Counted from the stretch's first letter, positions 34,121 through 44,790 are shown. The stretch is 48,911 nucleotides of DNA from Flavobacteriaceae bacterium (GCA_947373225.1 CANBWX010000008.1:1-48911); one strand, 5' to 3'. Numbers and translations: made by a program. Notes: generated from the sequence alone by a model not told the origin.

Positions 34121-34326
34121 TTAAATTAGTTTTACAAAAAATGGATTAGATATAATTTGATTTTTTGAAACTTCTTCCTGATATAATTGCTTTGAATTAA
34201 TTTTAAATTAACAGTAGTAAATTTTGAATTATAGGTATTAAAACTATTTTTTATTTTAAAATTAATTAAATTTGTTTTGTTAGAATAAAACCTTTTTTGG
34301 CCCCAAGCCCAACTACCTATTAATAA

Positions 34327-36684
34327 ATGAATACTGAAAAGACATTGGCTCCTTTTGTCAATTGGTTTGCAATTAGACCAAGAACCTCTGGGTATTTGTT
34401 ATCTATAACACTCAGCTTATTCATTATTTTAATTTCTGTTCAACGTTATCATATTCTGAAAGAAGATCAAGAAAGAGAAATGAGTATTATTTTGAATGAT
34501 ATTCACGAAAATATTGATCAGTCTCTTAAAAATTGCCAAGTATCAATTGTTTCTCTTGCACTTACTATAAACGATGACGGTACACCTCAAAACTTTGACG
34601 ATGTTGCAAAACAACTTACAGAATCCAACCCTATAATAATTCAAGTTCAATTAATTCCTGATGGTATTATCAAGTATGTCTATCCGATAAAAGGTAATGA
34701 GACCTCTCTAAATTTAAATATTTTAGACACATCTTATCTTCAGGAACAAGCTTACAAAGCTATAAAATCGAAGGCTATTTACTTTGATGGTCCGTTAAAA
34801 CTAAAACAAGGCGGAATAGGTATCGTAGGCAGATTACCTGTCTATAAAAAAAATAAATTTTGGGGGTTTTCTGCCGCTGTTATAAAGTTAGAACGCTTAT
34901 TAAAACTTTCAGAATCCAGTTTAAACAATAACTCAAAATATTCTTTCCAATTTTCAAATATAAACCCAGTTTCTCATAAAGAAGAATTCTATTTACCTTC
35001 GAAAATAGATGCCGATAAAACCAATTATGTATCCAAAATAATACCTAACAGTAATTGGAAAATTTACTTAATAGAAAAAAATCAAACTGATTTGTATTTT
35101 GTCATTTTATTAAGAGGTTTATTAGGAATTGTAATTGCTATACTTTTTGGTTTTTTTACAAGTAAATTATTAAGAAACCCTGAAAAACTAAGAATTTTAC
35201 TAAAAGAGCAAGAGAAAAAACTGTTAACGAATGAAATGAAGTTCAAGACCGTTTTTGATCAAGCTACAGTAGGATTTGCTTTTATAGATGCTAACTCAGA
35301 TAATTTCATTGAAGTCAATAACAGATACTGTACAATTTTAGGCTTTTCTCAGGAAGAAATCATAGGTGAAAACTTTGTTTTCTTTACCCATCCTGATGAT
35401 ATAAATGATAGCGAAATAAACTTAAAAAAACTTAAAGAAGGCATAATCAGCGAATACTCAACTGAAAAAAGATATATTTCAAAATCAGGAAAAACTATCT
35501 GGGTAAATTTAACCGTTTCTCCACTGTGGGAAAGCAATGAAAAACCGAATGTAAATATCGCTTTTATAAAAGATATTACAGAAAAAAAAGAAGCTCAAGC
35601 TCTAATTGAAAATAGTAAAACCCGTTTTAAATCCCTTATTGATACTATTGACGGTATTGTTTGGGAATACAATCTTGAAACCATGACTCCTTCTTTTATT
35701 AGCAAAAAAGTAGAAAGCATATTAGGTTACACTGTAAAAGAATGGAAATCAAGTACTACTTTTTGGGAAGACCATATTCATCCAGATGATTTAACATTTG
35801 TATTAGAACTAAGCGATTCAGCAACAAAACAACGCAAAAATATTGATTATGAATACCGAATGATTACCAAAAGCGGTAAAGTCATTTGGATAAGAGATAT
35901 TGTTAATTTTGTTTATGTAAATGATAAAACTGAAATTTCTAGAGGTATTATGATTGACATTACCAAAATGAAAGAAGCTCAGAAAAACCTAAATAATTCT
36001 TTCCATTTGGTCACAGAGCAAAACAAAAGACTGTTGAATTTTTCTTATATTGTTTCGCATAATTTAAGATCTCATACTAGTAATATTGAGTCTATAATTT
36101 CATTAATCGAATCTGCAGAATCAGAAGAAGAAAGAGATCAAATGATGCAATTATTAAAATCAGTTTCTAATTCACTGAATGAAACAATGAGCCACCTAAA
36201 CGAAGTAGTAAATATAAATACTAATATGAGTTTAGTCATAAAGTCATTAAAGTTAAATCATTACATTAGCACAACAAAAAATGCACTTTCGGAACAATTA
36301 TTTTTAACAAATACTATCATTGTTACTGATATTCCTGACGATGTGAAGATTAATTATAATCAAGCCTATTTAGAAAGTATTTTATACAATATAATATCGA
36401 ATGCTATCAAATATAGACATCCTGAAAAAGTACCTATTATAAATATAAAATGGTACAAAGAGCATAGCCTAGATGTTATTGAAATTTCGGATAATGGAAT
36501 TGGAATTGACTTAAAGAAAAATGGAGATAAAATCTTCGGTTTGTATAAAACCTTCAGTAATAATGATGATTCAAAAGGAATTGGATTATATATTACAAAA
36601 AATCAAATTGAAGCTATGGGTGGAAATATTACCGTAGAAAGTGAACTAAATAAAGGAACAACATTTAAAATCTACATCAAATGA
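34327..36684 (+). CDS. CHASE-PAS-PAS hybrid-free sensor histidine kinase
   Basis: The 785-residue membrane kinase begins with a membrane helix (about residues 20-37), then a periplasmic CHASE domain (about 40-255, with IIKYVYPIKGNE and GIGIVGRLPVYKKNKFWGF), a second helix (about 260-280), and two PAS domains (about 300-420 and 425-545) each ending in the PAC motif FIKDITEKKEAQ or GIMIDITKMKEAQ. The dimerisation H-box is FSYIVSHNLRSHT with phospho-acceptor His578. The ATPase domain has the N-box SNAIKYR, G1 DNGIGID and G2 GIGLYITKNQIEAMGG. CHASE domains sense small extracellular molecules. It overlaps the receiver gene by 4 bases. Signal unknown. Confidence 0.92.
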   Translation: MNTEKTLAPFVNWFAIRPRTSGYLLSITLSLFIILISVQRYHILKEDQEREMSIILNDIHENIDQSLKNCQVSIVSLALTINDDGTPQNFDDVAKQLTESNPIIIQVQLIPDGIIKYVYPIKGNETSLNLNILDTSYLQEQAYKAIKSKAIYFDGPLKLKQGGIGIVGRLPVYKKNKFWGFSAAVIKLERLLKLSESSLNNNSKYSFQFSNINPVSHKEEFYLPSKIDADKTNYVSKIIPNSNWKIYLIEKNQTDLYFVILLRGLLGIVIAILFGFFTSKLLRNPEKLRILLKEQEKKLLTNEMKFKTVFDQATVGFAFIDANSDNFIEVNNRYCTILGFSQEEIIGENFVFFTHPDDINDSEINLKKLKEGIISEYSTEKRYISKSGKTIWVNLTVSPLWESNEKPNVNIAFIKDITEKKEAQALIENSKTRFKSLIDTIDGIVWEYNLETMTPSFISKKVESILGYTVKEWKSSTTFWEDHIHPDDLTFVLELSDSATKQRKNIDYEYRMITKSGKVIWIRDIVNFVYVNDKTEISRGIMIDITKMKEAQKNLNNSFHLVTEQNKRLLNFSYIVSHNLRSHTSNIESIISLIESAESEEERDQMMQLLKSVSNSLNETMSHLNEVVNINTNMSLVIKSLKLNHYISTTKNALSEQLFLTNTIIVTDIPDDVKINYNQAYLESILYNIISNAIKYRHPEKVPIINIKWYKEHSLDVIEISDNGIGIDLKKNGDKIFGLYKTFSNNDDSKGIGLYITKNQIEAMGGNITVESELNKGTTFKIYIK

Positions 36685-37076
36685 CACAAAAAAATATATG
36701 GGTAGTTGATGACGATCCAATTTACCAAATAATAATAAATAAAATCATTCGAAAATCAAATGCGTTTTCGAATAGTTCATCATTCATAAACGGAAAGGAT
36801 GCATTAAATGCACTAAAAATGTCGATGACCGATAATAATTCATTGCCCGATATTATACTCTTAGATATTAATATGCCTGTTATGGATGGATGGGAATTTA
36901 TGGAAGAAATGAAAAACATAAAATTAGAAATTAACAAACAAATAATCACTTATATAGTAAGTTCATCTATCGCAATAGAAGACAAGGACAAATCAAAAAC
37001 CTTTAAAGATATTGTAGGTTATATTTCTAAACCTGTCACCGCAGATGATATAGTATTAATTGCATCGAATGAATAA
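36681..37076 (+). CDS. Single-domain response regulator receiver
   Basis: The 131-residue protein is a receiver domain only, with no output domain. The acidic pocket is VVDDDPIYQ at the N-terminus, the phospho-acceptor is Asp62 in PDIILLDINMPVMDGWEF, the switch serines lie in YIVSSSIA and the conserved lysine is Lys117 in YISKPV. Its ATG overlaps the kinase stop (ATGA), so translation is probably coupled. Lone receivers like this may pass phosphate on to a histidine phosphotransfer partner or act by binding other proteins; none is adjacent. It probably takes phosphate from the upstream kinase. Confidence 0.92.
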   Translation: MTQKNIWVVDDDPIYQIIINKIIRKSNAFSNSSSFINGKDALNALKMSMTDNNSLPDIILLDINMPVMDGWEFMEEMKNIKLEINKQIITYIVSSSIAIEDKDKSKTFKDIVGYISKPVTADDIVLIASNE

Positions 37077-37129
37077 AACCATAAGCAATCACTTAAAATA
37101 AACTAATTTTTTCTTCGTAAGCATTCATC

Positions 37130-37161
37130 TAATTCATAATTTTAGCTAAAATTATGAATTA
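37130..37161. repeat. 32-bp perfect palindrome after the kinase/receiver genes
   Basis: Arms AATTCATAATTTTAG and CTAAAATTATGAATT are perfectly complementary with no loop bases, plus a flanking T/A pair. It is AT-rich and has no T-run. It could form a cruciform or bind a dimeric regulator; a terminator role is possible but not indicated. The AATTCATAATT core is shared with two other intergenic sites. Confidence 0.75.
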
Positions 37162-37185
37162 AATCAGATAATACAACATCAAACA

Positions 37186-37986
37186 ATGATTCGAAGACTC
37201 GCATTACTAATTACACTTTTTTTTACAATCGCAAAAACATTTTCTCAACAAAGTACAGCCACAAAACAGGTTTCTACTTTTATGATTGAAGCTCCGCAAC
37301 TGAAAGCAACAAAGAAAATTTGGATTTATTTGCCAAAGAATTACACCACTTCCAAAAAGAGATATCCTGTTATTTATATGCACGATGCCCAAAATCTTTT
37401 CGATGCCAAAACTTCTTTTGTTGGCGAATGGAATATAGATGAAAAATTAGATAGTCTCAACGCACAAGTGATTGTCATTGGGATCGAACACGGAAATGAG
37501 AAAAGAATTGACGAACTTACACCCTACAAAAACGCAAAATACGGAGGAGGAAATGCCGATAATTATCTGGATTTTATTGTAAAAACGCTAAAACCCGAAA
37601 TTGACAAAAAATACAGAACCAAAACTAACACTAAAAATACTGGCATCATTGGAAGTTCCCTTGGCGGATTAGTTTCCTATTATGCCATTTTGAAATATCC
37701 AATGGTTTTTGGAAGAGCAGGAGTTTTTTCTCCTTCTTTTTGGATTAATCCCGAGATTTACACACTCATGGAAAATACTCCAAAATTAAAAGCAAAAATA
37801 TATTTCCTATGTGGCGACAATGAAGGTGAAGGCATGGTTTCGGATTTGAATAAAATGGATCTATTGATTGCCGATAAACGCTGCGATTGTACTAATATGA
37901 CAAAAACCAAAATCATCAAAGGTGGACAACATAACGAAAAATTATGGCGAGATGGTTTTGTAAAAGCGTATATTTGGCTTTTCTAA
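37186..37986 (+). CDS. Secreted esterase D-family alpha/beta hydrolase
   Basis: The 266-residue product has a signal peptide (about 1-20, ending KTFSQ) and a Fes/IroE/esterase-D type fold. Markers are IWIYLPKNYTTSKKRYPVIYMHDAQ near the start, the VIGIEHGNEKRIDELTPY stretch, the nucleophile elbow GIIGSSLGGLVSYYAI, FGRAGVFSPSFW and the catalytic histidine in GGQHNEKLWRDGF. Homologues cleave esters such as siderophores or sugar esters; substrate here is unknown. It should be periplasmic or secreted. It lies downstream of the two-component pair across the palindrome, so a regulatory link is possible but unproven. Confidence 0.85.
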   Translation: MIRRLALLITLFFTIAKTFSQQSTATKQVSTFMIEAPQLKATKKIWIYLPKNYTTSKKRYPVIYMHDAQNLFDAKTSFVGEWNIDEKLDSLNAQVIVIGIEHGNEKRIDELTPYKNAKYGGGNADNYLDFIVKTLKPEIDKKYRTKTNTKNTGIIGSSLGGLVSYYAILKYPMVFGRAGVFSPSFWINPEIYTLMENTPKLKAKIYFLCGDNEGEGMVSDLNKMDLLIADKRCDCTNMTKTKIIKGGQHNEKLWRDGFVKAYIWLF

Positions 37987-38065
37987 TTGGTTTTGGGAAT
38001 GAGGTAATGGGTACTATAGCATTTTAAACCCATAACCCAAGACCCAAGACCCTAAACCTAATAAA

Positions 38066-38521
38066 ATGACAAACAACGATATACTAAAAAAACTGCGCGT
38101 CGCCTTGATGTTAAGAGACGATCAAATAGTTGAAATACTGGAATTGGTAGATTTTAGAATTTCAAAATCAGAATTAGGAGCCTTTTTCCGTGCCGAAGAC
38201 CATGAAAATTATGTAGAATGTGGCGACCAAGTGTTGCGTAATTTCTTGAACGGATTAGTCATTCACCTTCGTGGAACTAAGGAAAATCCAAAAAACCCAA
38301 CTGCCGTTTTGGCAAAACATAAAGCTCAGATTCCTGTAAAAGAAGGCGCTCCAGAAAGAGCTGAATTCAAAGCGAAACCAAAAGACGAAGAAAGAGCTAG
38401 AGGCGATCAAAAACCGGGACAATCTAGTTCGGCTCCAAAAAAGAAACCTTTCAAAAAACCAGCTCCAAAAGTTCAAGTGGTAGAGAAAGTGAAATACAAT
38501 TTCGGAAAGAATAAAAAATAG
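38066..38521 (+). CDS. DUF1456 (YehS-like) protein with basic tail
   Basis: The 151-residue protein contains two tandem DUF1456 repeats, NNDILKKLRVALMLRDDQIV and ECGDQVLRNFLNGLVIHLRG, each with the conserved Arg-Leu-Arg/Val and Asp signature of the family. From about residue 85 on it is a lysine- and proline-rich tail (for example SSAPKKKPFKKPAPKVQVV) that is likely disordered and may bind nucleic acid. Function is unknown. It is a single gene followed by palindromic repeats and a terminator. Confidence 0.82.
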   Translation: MTNNDILKKLRVALMLRDDQIVEILELVDFRISKSELGAFFRAEDHENYVECGDQVLRNFLNGLVIHLRGTKENPKNPTAVLAKHKAQIPVKEGAPERAEFKAKPKDEERARGDQKPGQSSSAPKKKPFKKPAPKVQVVEKVKYNFGKNKK

Positions 38522-38522
38522 T

Positions 38523-38565
38523 AGTAGAGACGCACAGGTAGAGACGCACTGCGGTGCGTCTCTAC
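38523..38565 (+). repeat. Palindromic repeat, partial copy plus full copy
   Basis: A partial copy (AGTAGAGACGCACAG) at 38523-38536 is followed by a full copy at 38538-38565, with arms GTAGAGACGCACTG and CGGTGCGTCTCTAC. This is a REP-type hairpin; a second full copy is at 38626-38651. Confidence 0.8.
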
Positions 38566-38580
38566 AGAAAATAATAAACC

Positions 38581-38610
38581 AAAAAACCTGAACTCGCGTT
38601 CAGGTTTTTT
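38581..38610. terminator. Bidirectional terminator between DUF1456 gene and sucC
   Basis: A 13-base stem with AAAAAACCTGAAC (38581-38593), loop TCGC and GTTCAGGTTTTTT (38598-38610). The A-run and T-run allow termination from both sides. Confidence 0.88.
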
Positions 38611-38625
38611 TATTTATAAAAGAGT

Positions 38626-38651
38626 TAGAGACGCACTGCAGTGCGTCTCTA
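38626..38651. repeat. Second palindromic repeat copy, perfect 26-bp palindrome
   Basis: Perfect palindrome with arms TAGAGACGCACTG and CAGTGCGTCTCTA, only 12 bases before the sucC stop. It is nearly identical to the copy at 38538-38565. Confidence 0.8.
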
Positions 38652-38663
38652 CAAAATATAATA

Positions 38664-39857
38664 TTAAGAAAGCGCTGCTTTTACTTGATCCGCTGCTTCT
38701 TGAAATTCAACAGCCGATAAAATTGGCATTCCTGAATTGTCAATTAATTCTTTTGCAATTACTGCATTCGTTCCTTGCAAACGTACAATGATTGGCACTT
38801 TAATAGCGTCACCCATGTTTTTGTAGGCATCAACAACTCCTTGAGCAACACGATCACAACGAACGATTCCACCAAAGATATTGATTAAAATTGCTTTTAC
38901 ATTTGGATCTTTCAAGATGATACGGAAAGCTAATTCCACACGTTTTGCATCTGCAGTTCCTCCAACGTCCAAGAAATTCGCTGGTTCAAAACCTGCATAT
39001 TTTATTAAATCCATAGTTGCCATAGCCAATCCAGCTCCATTTACCATACAACCTACAGTTCCGTCAAGATCAACGTAGTTTAATCCTGCTTCTTTTGCTT
39101 CTACTTCGATAGGATTTTCCTCACGAACGTCTCTATATTCAGCTAATTTTGGATGACGATATAAAGCATTATCATCTAAATTTACTTTGGCATCAACAGC
39201 AATGATTTTATTATCCGAAGTTTTTAAAACTGGGTTAATTTCAAACATTGAAGCATCAGAACCTATATATGCATTATATAAAGCAGTTACAAACTGAGTC
39301 ATTTCTTTGAAAGCATTACCAGAAAGACCTAAATTAAAGGCGATTCTTCTTGCTTGAAAACCTTGTAAACCTACAGAAGGATCAATTTCTTCAGTAAAGA
39401 TTAAATGTGGAGTGTGTTCAGCCACTTCTTCGATATCCATTCCACCTTCGGTAGAATACATAATCATATTGATACCTTTACCTCTATTTAATAAAACAGA
39501 CATATAAAATTCTGAAGTTTCACTTTCTCCAGGATAATAAACATCTTCGGCAACCAAAACTTTGTGAACTTTTTTACCTTCAGCAGAAGTTTGCGGAGTA
39601 ACCAATTGCATTCCGATAATTTGCTCTGCTATTTCTTCAACTTGTTGAAGGTTTTTAGCAAGCTTAACCCCTCCTCCTTTTCCGCGTCCACCTGCGTGAA
39701 CTTGGGCTTTTATAACATGCCATCCGGTTCCGGTTTCGGCAGTTAATTGTTTTGCAGCAGCAACTGCTTCTTGTGGGTTGTTTGCCACATAACCACGTTG
39801 CACTTTTACGCCATAACTGGCTAATATTTCTTTTCCTTGGTATTCGTGTATATCCAT
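38664..39857 (-). CDS. sucC: Succinate-CoA ligase, ADP-forming, beta subunit
   Basis: The beta subunit forms, with SucD, the TCA-cycle enzyme that makes ATP or GTP from succinyl-CoA. The frame is open 8 codons further upstream, but the family start is MDIHEYQGKEILASYGVKVQ, at 39857, giving 397 residues. Motifs are the ATP-grasp loop HAGGRGKGGGVKLAK, VEEIAEQIIGMQLVT, ISEINPV-like FEINPVLKT, and the CoA-side block GCMVNGAGLAMATMDLIKY plus LDVGGTADAKRVELAF and LINIFGGIVRCDRVAQGVV. No sucD is next to it in this window, so the alpha subunit must be encoded elsewhere. Confidence 0.96.
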   Translation of the reverse strand: MDIHEYQGKEILASYGVKVQRGYVANNPQEAVAAAKQLTAETGTGWHVIKAQVHAGGRGKGGGVKLAKNLQQVEEIAEQIIGMQLVTPQTSAEGKKVHKVLVAEDVYYPGESETSEFYMSVLLNRGKGINMIMYSTEGGMDIEEVAEHTPHLIFTEEIDPSVGLQGFQARRIAFNLGLSGNAFKEMTQFVTALYNAYIGSDASMFEINPVLKTSDNKIIAVDAKVNLDDNALYRHPKLAEYRDVREENPIEVEAKEAGLNYVDLDGTVGCMVNGAGLAMATMDLIKYAGFEPANFLDVGGTADAKRVELAFRIILKDPNVKAILINIFGGIVRCDRVAQGVVDAYKNMGDAIKVPIIVRLQGTNAVIAKELIDNSGMPILSAVEFQEAADQVKAALS

Positions 39858-40270
39858 AATGAAGTTTTTGACAAATCCCAAAATTTATTTCTGAGATAAT
39901 GTGGCACAAAAATACTAAATTCAACTTATAATTAAAATCTTTTTTAATAATAAAACAAGAAATAACGTTCATAAAAAAATATTTATTTCCCACCTCAATA
40001 AATCCGCTAAATTATTAAGATAATAATGAATATAAATTTACTATATCGATTGAAAAAAACAATCCAAAGTTAGAATGCCAGTAATTAAATCCTAAATATT
40101 ATGTTTTAATGCTAAACAAATTATCGATTTGTCAATAGGATTCTATAAGAATGAATTAATTGCTATTAATTATATGATTTTCTGTTATTCTAACAAAAAT
40201 CGAACTATCTGTCTATTTAAAATCCATTATATTCAATGAAATCTTTATTTTTGCATAAAAATTATTAAGA
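39858..40270. other. 413-bp divergent intergenic region between sucC and gltB
   Basis: No gene-like frame. It holds two divergent -7 boxes: TATTTTTG on the minus strand at 39907-39914 for sucC, 49 bases before its ATG, and TATTTTTG on the plus strand at 40246-40253 for gltB, 17 bases before its ATG. The 300 bases between them are AT-rich with no clear repeat; operators for nitrogen control could be here but none is recognised. Confidence 0.5.
40246..40253 (+). promoter_or_regulatory. -7 box for gltBD
   Basis: TATTTTTG followed by CATAAAA, ending 17 bases before the gltB ATG. Confidence 0.5.
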
Positions 40271-43200
40271 ATGAAAGTTAAAGAACAAGGCCTTTATTTG
40301 CCCGAATTTGAACACGACAACTGTGGCGCAGGATTTATTTGCAATTTGAATGGAATCAAATCAAATGACATCATTCATAAAGCACTAGATATTTTAATAA
40401 AATTAGAGCACCGAGGCGCTGTAAGTGCTGATGGAAGAACTGGAGATGGTGCTGGAATATTATTTGATATTCCACATGATTTTTTTAAAAAAGTATGTGA
40501 TTTCGAAATTCCTGAACCAAGAGAGTACGCAGTAGGTATGGTTTTTATGCCAAAAAGCGAAAATCAAACTACTTTTTGTAAAACTACTTTTGAAGATTAT
40601 ATCCGCAATCAAAATCTTGAAATCCTAGGATGGAGAGATGTTCCTGTTGACGCTTCTAATTTAGGACAAATTGCTGGCGAAAAAGAACCAACCGTAAAAC
40701 AAATATTTGTTGGAAAAAACGGATTGGAAATTACAGAACAACAATTCAACGCTAAATTATTCGCTGCTAGAAAAATGGCAGAACACACAATTAGAAATTC
40801 AAGAATTTCTGAAAGTCATATGTTCTATTTTTCAAGTTGTTCTACAACTACCATAATATATAAAGGACTGTTAATGCCGGAAGACATTAGCCGTTATTAT
40901 ACTGATTTGCTAGATACTGACTTGGTTACCAGACTAGCTTTGGTTCATCAACGATTTTCTACCAATACTTTCCCTTCATGGGAATTAGCGCAACCTTTCC
41001 GTTTTATGTGTCATAATGGCGAAATTAATACACTACGTGGAAACGTAAGTCGTATGCGTGCTCGTGAAGAATTGATGAAAAGTGATGTTTTTGGTGACGA
41101 TATTAAAAAATTGTTTCCAATTATATTAGAAGGAAAATCAGATTCAGCTTCTATGGATATGGTTGTCGAATTATTATTGATGACCGGACGTTCTTTGCCA
41201 GAAGTAATGATGATGGTAGTTCCAGAGGCTTGGGAAAGACATCAATCTATGTCAGAAAACAAAAAAGCGTTTTATGAATACAATGCTTGTATCATGGAGC
41301 CTTGGGATGGACCAGCTTCTATTCCGTTTACAGATGGAAACGTAATTGGTGCTTTGTTAGACCGAAACGGATTGAGACCTTCTCGTTATACACTTACAAA
41401 AGATGGTTTTGTGATTATGTCATCAGAAATTGGTGTTCTTGACATTAAACCAGAAAATGTAGTTCAACATGGGCGTTTAGAACCAGGAAAAATGTTCCTT
41501 GTAGACATGAACGAAGGACGTATTATTGAAGACGAAGAGATCAAAAACTTAGTAGTTAGCAAACATCCTTACAAAAAATGGTTAGATGAGAATATGCTTC
41601 ATTTGGCACAAATCCCTTATACTGATAATGTTATTCCTGTTGAAACTGTAGATTTCGAAACACGTCAACGCTTGTTTGGTTATTCTATAGAGGATTTAAA
41701 AACGATAATAGATCCAATGGCTTCAAGTGGTTACGAAGCAATTAGCTCTATGGGTAATGATACTCCGTTAGCCGTTTTATCCGATCAACCTCAATTATTA
41801 TACAACTATTTCAAACAGTTATTTGCTCAGGTTACGAATCCTCCATTAGATGGTATTCGTGAAGAAATCATAACCGACATTAGTTTAGCAGTTGGTGGTG
41901 ATTACAATATTTTTGATGTTGTTCCAAAACATTGCAAGAAACTAAAAATCCAAAATCCAGTTATATCCAAAGAGGACTTAGATAAAATAAGGAACATTGA
42001 CCATCCTGATTTTAAATCAGTAACTATTTCTACTTTATATGAAATAGAAAAAGGAGTTAATGGATTAGAAAGAGCATTAGAAAAATGTATTAATGCTACT
42101 TTCAAAGCAGTTAACGAAGGTTGTAATATTGTCATCCTTTCCGATAGAGGTGTTAGCGAAAAAATGGCGCCAATCCCAATGTTACTGGCTTGTTCTTATA
42201 TCCATCATTCACTTAATGCGTTAAAAGTTCGTTCGAAATTCGGAATCATAATCGAATCAGCCGAACCACGTGAACCACATCATTTTGCATTATTATTTGG
42301 TTACGGAGCCAGTGCAATTAATCCTTATATGGTAAACGAAATCATTCGCGAACAAGTGGATAATGGTTTTATCACCAATGTAAATGCTGATTATGCAATC
42401 AAAAATTACAATAAAGCAATTGCAAAAGGGATTTTGAAAATTATGAATAAAATTGGTATCTCTACTTTACATTCTTATAGAGGTGCACAAATTTTTGAAA
42501 TTTTAGGATTAAATAAAACATTCTCTACCAAATATTTCCCAAATACACCTTCTAGAATCGAAGGAATTGGTTTGATGGAAGTTGAAAAGGAAGTTAAAAA
42601 ACGATACCAAAAAGCATTCCCAAATTCAAAAGTCGCTAGTTTATTACCTTTAGAAATCGGAGGAATTTACAGATGGAGAAGAAACGGTGAAAAACACATG
42701 TTCAACCCAACCACTATTGCAAAATTGCAACAAGCGGTTCGATTAAACAGCCCAGAAAGTTATAAGGAATACTCAGATATGGTGAATAACCAAAGTGAAA
42801 ACCTAATGACTATCAGAGGTTTGTTCGAATTTAATAATTTAGATCCAATTTCTATTGACGAAGTGGAACCTTGGACAGAAATTGTAAAAAGATTCAAAAC
42901 CGGAGCTATGTCTTATGGTTCTATCAGCTTAGAAGCGCATGAAAACTTGGCAATTGCCATGAATAGAATTGGTGGAAAAAGTAATTCTGGAGAAGGTGGA
43001 GAAGATCCAAAACGTTTCCAAAAAGACTTAAATGGTGATTCTAGAAATAGCGCCATCAAACAAGTTGCTTCAGGAAGATTTGGTGTTTCGATCAACTATT
43101 TGACGAATGCAAAAGAGATTCAGATAAAAATGGCTCAAGGTGCAAAACCTGGAGAAGGTGGACAATTACCTGGCGAAAAAGTATTGCCTTGGATTGCAAA

Positions 43201-44788
43201 AGTTAGAAATTCAACTCCATATGTTGGACTTATTTCTCCTCCGCCACACCACGATATTTATTCGATTGAAGATTTATCACAATTGATTTTCGATTTGAAA
43301 AATGCCAATCGTGAAGCTAGAATTAACGTTAAGTTAGTTTCTGAAGTAGGTGTTGGAACAATTGCAGCGGGTGTTGCCAAAGCAAAAGCCGATGTGATTT
43401 TGATTTCAGGTTACGATGGAGGAACAGGGGCTGCGCCGCTAACTTCTTTACAACATACAGGTATTCCATGGGAACTTGGTTTAGCCGAAGCACAACAAAC
43501 ATTAATATTGAATGACCTAAGAAGTCGTGTAGTTTTAGAATGTGATGGTCAGTTAAAAACAGGTCGTGACGTAGCTATTGCTGCCTTACTTGGAGCAGAA
43601 GAATTTGGTTTTGCAACAGCACCATTAGTAGCTTCAGGGTGTATCATGATGAGAGCTTGTCACTTGAATACTTGCCCAGTGGGTATAGCTACACAAGATC
43701 CTGAATTGAGAAAAAATTTCAAAGGAACACCAGAACACGTAATCAACTTCATGTATTTTATTGCTGAAGAGTTGAGACAAATTATGGCACAACTTGGCTT
43801 TAGAACATTGAAAGAAATGGTAGGACAATCTCAAAAATTGAATGTCAACAAAGCTATCAAACATTATAAAGCAAGTGGATTAGATTTATCTACCATCCTT
43901 TACAAACCAGAAAAAGCAAATTTTGTACCAAATCACAATACAACAGCTCAAGATCACGCTTTAGAACATGTTTTGGATTTTGATATTATAAAAGCAGCGA
44001 TTCCTTCTATTTATAGAAAAGAAAGAACTAGAGTTACTTTCAATATCAAAAATACAGATCGTTCTGTTGGAGCCATTTTGAGTAACGAAATTTCGAAAAT
44101 ATACGGAGCTCAAGGTTTACCAGAAGACACCATTCTTGTTGACTTTACAGGTTCTGCGGGACAAAGTTTTGGTGCTTTTGCAACCAATGGATTGTCATTC
44201 AAAATTCACGGAAACTGTAATGACTATTTAGGAAAAGGACTTTCTGGCGGAAAATTAATCATCAAGGTTCCTCCTACTGCTACTTTCAAACCAGAAGACA
44301 ATATCATCGTTGGTAACGTTGCTCTTTATGGTGCAATAACTGGTGAAGCTTATATAAATGGAATTGCTGGAGAACGTTTTGCGGTTAGAAATTCTGGTGC
44401 AACTGCTGTTGTCGAAGGAATTGGAGATCACGGTTGCGAATACATGACTGGTGGAACTGTAGTTGTTCTTGGTAAAACAGGAAGAAACTTTGCTGCAGGT
44501 ATGAGCGGTGGAATTGCTTATGTTTTTGATGAGAAAAAACAATTCAAAAACGGTTTATGTAACATGGAAATGATCGAATTTGAACCTTTGGAAGAAGAGG
44601 ATATAACAAACTTAAGACGTTTGATTAAAAATCATTCTATGTACACCAATAGTCCATTGGCAAAAAGACTCCTTGAAGACTGGGAAAACCAACAAAAGCA
44701 TTTTATCAAAGTAATGCCAACAGATTACAAAAAGGCATTAGTGAGACTAGCTAAAGAAAATGAATTAGAAGAACTAATAGCACAATAG
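40271..44788 (+). CDS. gltB: Glutamate synthase large subunit
   Basis: GltB converts glutamine and 2-oxoglutarate to glutamate; the large subunit carries both half-reactions. The 1505-residue length is normal. A 17-residue propeptide precedes the N-terminal nucleophile Cys18 in [10 protein letters not shown]. The glutaminase domain follows ([19 protein letters not shown]), then the linker and the FMN-binding synthase domain with [47 protein letters not shown] and [19 protein letters not shown]. The 3Fe-4S cysteines are C1124, C1130 and C1135 in [21 protein letters not shown]-terminal GXGXG repeat domain ends the protein. gltD follows 2 bases later. Confidence 0.97.
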   Translation: MKVKEQGLYLPEFEHDNCGAGFICNLNGIKSNDIIHKALDILIKLEHRGAVSADGRTGDGAGILFDIPHDFFKKVCDFEIPEPREYAVGMVFMPKSENQTTFCKTTFEDYIRNQNLEILGWRDVPVDASNLGQIAGEKEPTVKQIFVGKNGLEITEQQFNAKLFAARKMAEHTIRNSRISESHMFYFSSCSTTTIIYKGLLMPEDISRYYTDLLDTDLVTRLALVHQRFSTNTFPSWELAQPFRFMCHNGEINTLRGNVSRMRAREELMKSDVFGDDIKKLFPIILEGKSDSASMDMVVELLLMTGRSLPEVMMMVVPEAWERHQSMSENKKAFYEYNACIMEPWDGPASIPFTDGNVIGALLDRNGLRPSRYTLTKDGFVIMSSEIGVLDIKPENVVQHGRLEPGKMFLVDMNEGRIIEDEEIKNLVVSKHPYKKWLDENMLHLAQIPYTDNVIPVETVDFETRQRLFGYSIEDLKTIIDPMASSGYEAISSMGNDTPLAVLSDQPQLLYNYFKQLFAQVTNPPLDGIREEIITDISLAVGGDYNIFDVVPKHCKKLKIQNPVISKEDLDKIRNIDHPDFKSVTISTLYEIEKGVNGLERALEKCINATFKAVNEGCNIVILSDRGVSEKMAPIPMLLACSYIHHSLNALKVRSKFGIIIESAEPREPHHFALLFGYGASAINPYMVNEIIREQVDNGFITNVNADYAIKNYNKAIAKGILKIMNKIGISTLHSYRGAQIFEILGLNKTFSTKYFPNTPSRIEGIGLMEVEKEVKKRYQKAFPNSKVASLLPLEIGGIYRWRRNGEKHMFNPTTIAKLQQAVRLNSPESYKEYSDMVNNQSENLMTIRGLFEFNNLDPISIDEVEPWTEIVKRFKTGAMSYGSISLEAHENLAIAMNRIGGKSNSGEGGEDPKRFQKDLNGDSRNSAIKQVASGRFGVSINYLTNAKEIQIKMAQGAKPGEGGQLPGEKVLPWIAKVRNSTPYVGLISPPPHHDIYSIEDLSQLIFDLKNANREARINVKLVSEVGVGTIAAGVAKAKADVILISGYDGGTGAAPLTSLQHTGIPWELGLAEAQQTLILNDLRSRVVLECDGQLKTGRDVAIAALLGAEEFGFATAPLVASGCIMMRACHLNTCPVGIATQDPELRKNFKGTPEHVINFMYFIAEELRQIMAQLGFRTLKEMVGQSQKLNVNKAIKHYKASGLDLSTILYKPEKANFVPNHNTTAQDHALEHVLDFDIIKAAIPSIYRKERTRVTFNIKNTDRSVGAILSNEISKIYGAQGLPEDTILVDFTGSAGQSFGAFATNGLSFKIHGNCNDYLGKGLSGGKLIIKVPPTATFKPEDNIIVGNVALYGAITGEAYINGIAGERFAVRNSGATAVVEGIGDHGCEYMTGGTVVVLGKTGRNFAAGMSGGIAYVFDEKKQFKNGLCNMEMIEFEPLEEEDITNLRRLIKNHSMYTNSPLAKRLLEDWENQQKHFIKVMPTDYKKALVRLAKENELEELIAQ

Positions 44789-44790
44789 TT

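Noticed and set aside
39858..39881. Eight-codon extension of sucC
   Set aside because: SucC proteins begin at MDIHEYQGKEIL; the extra codons have no family support.
44255..44542. 95-residue minus-strand frame inside gltB
   Set aside because: It is antisense to the conserved GXGXG domain of gltB and has a composition (serine- and threonine-rich) typical of shadow frames. The same applies to other antisense frames in uvrB, icd and gltD.
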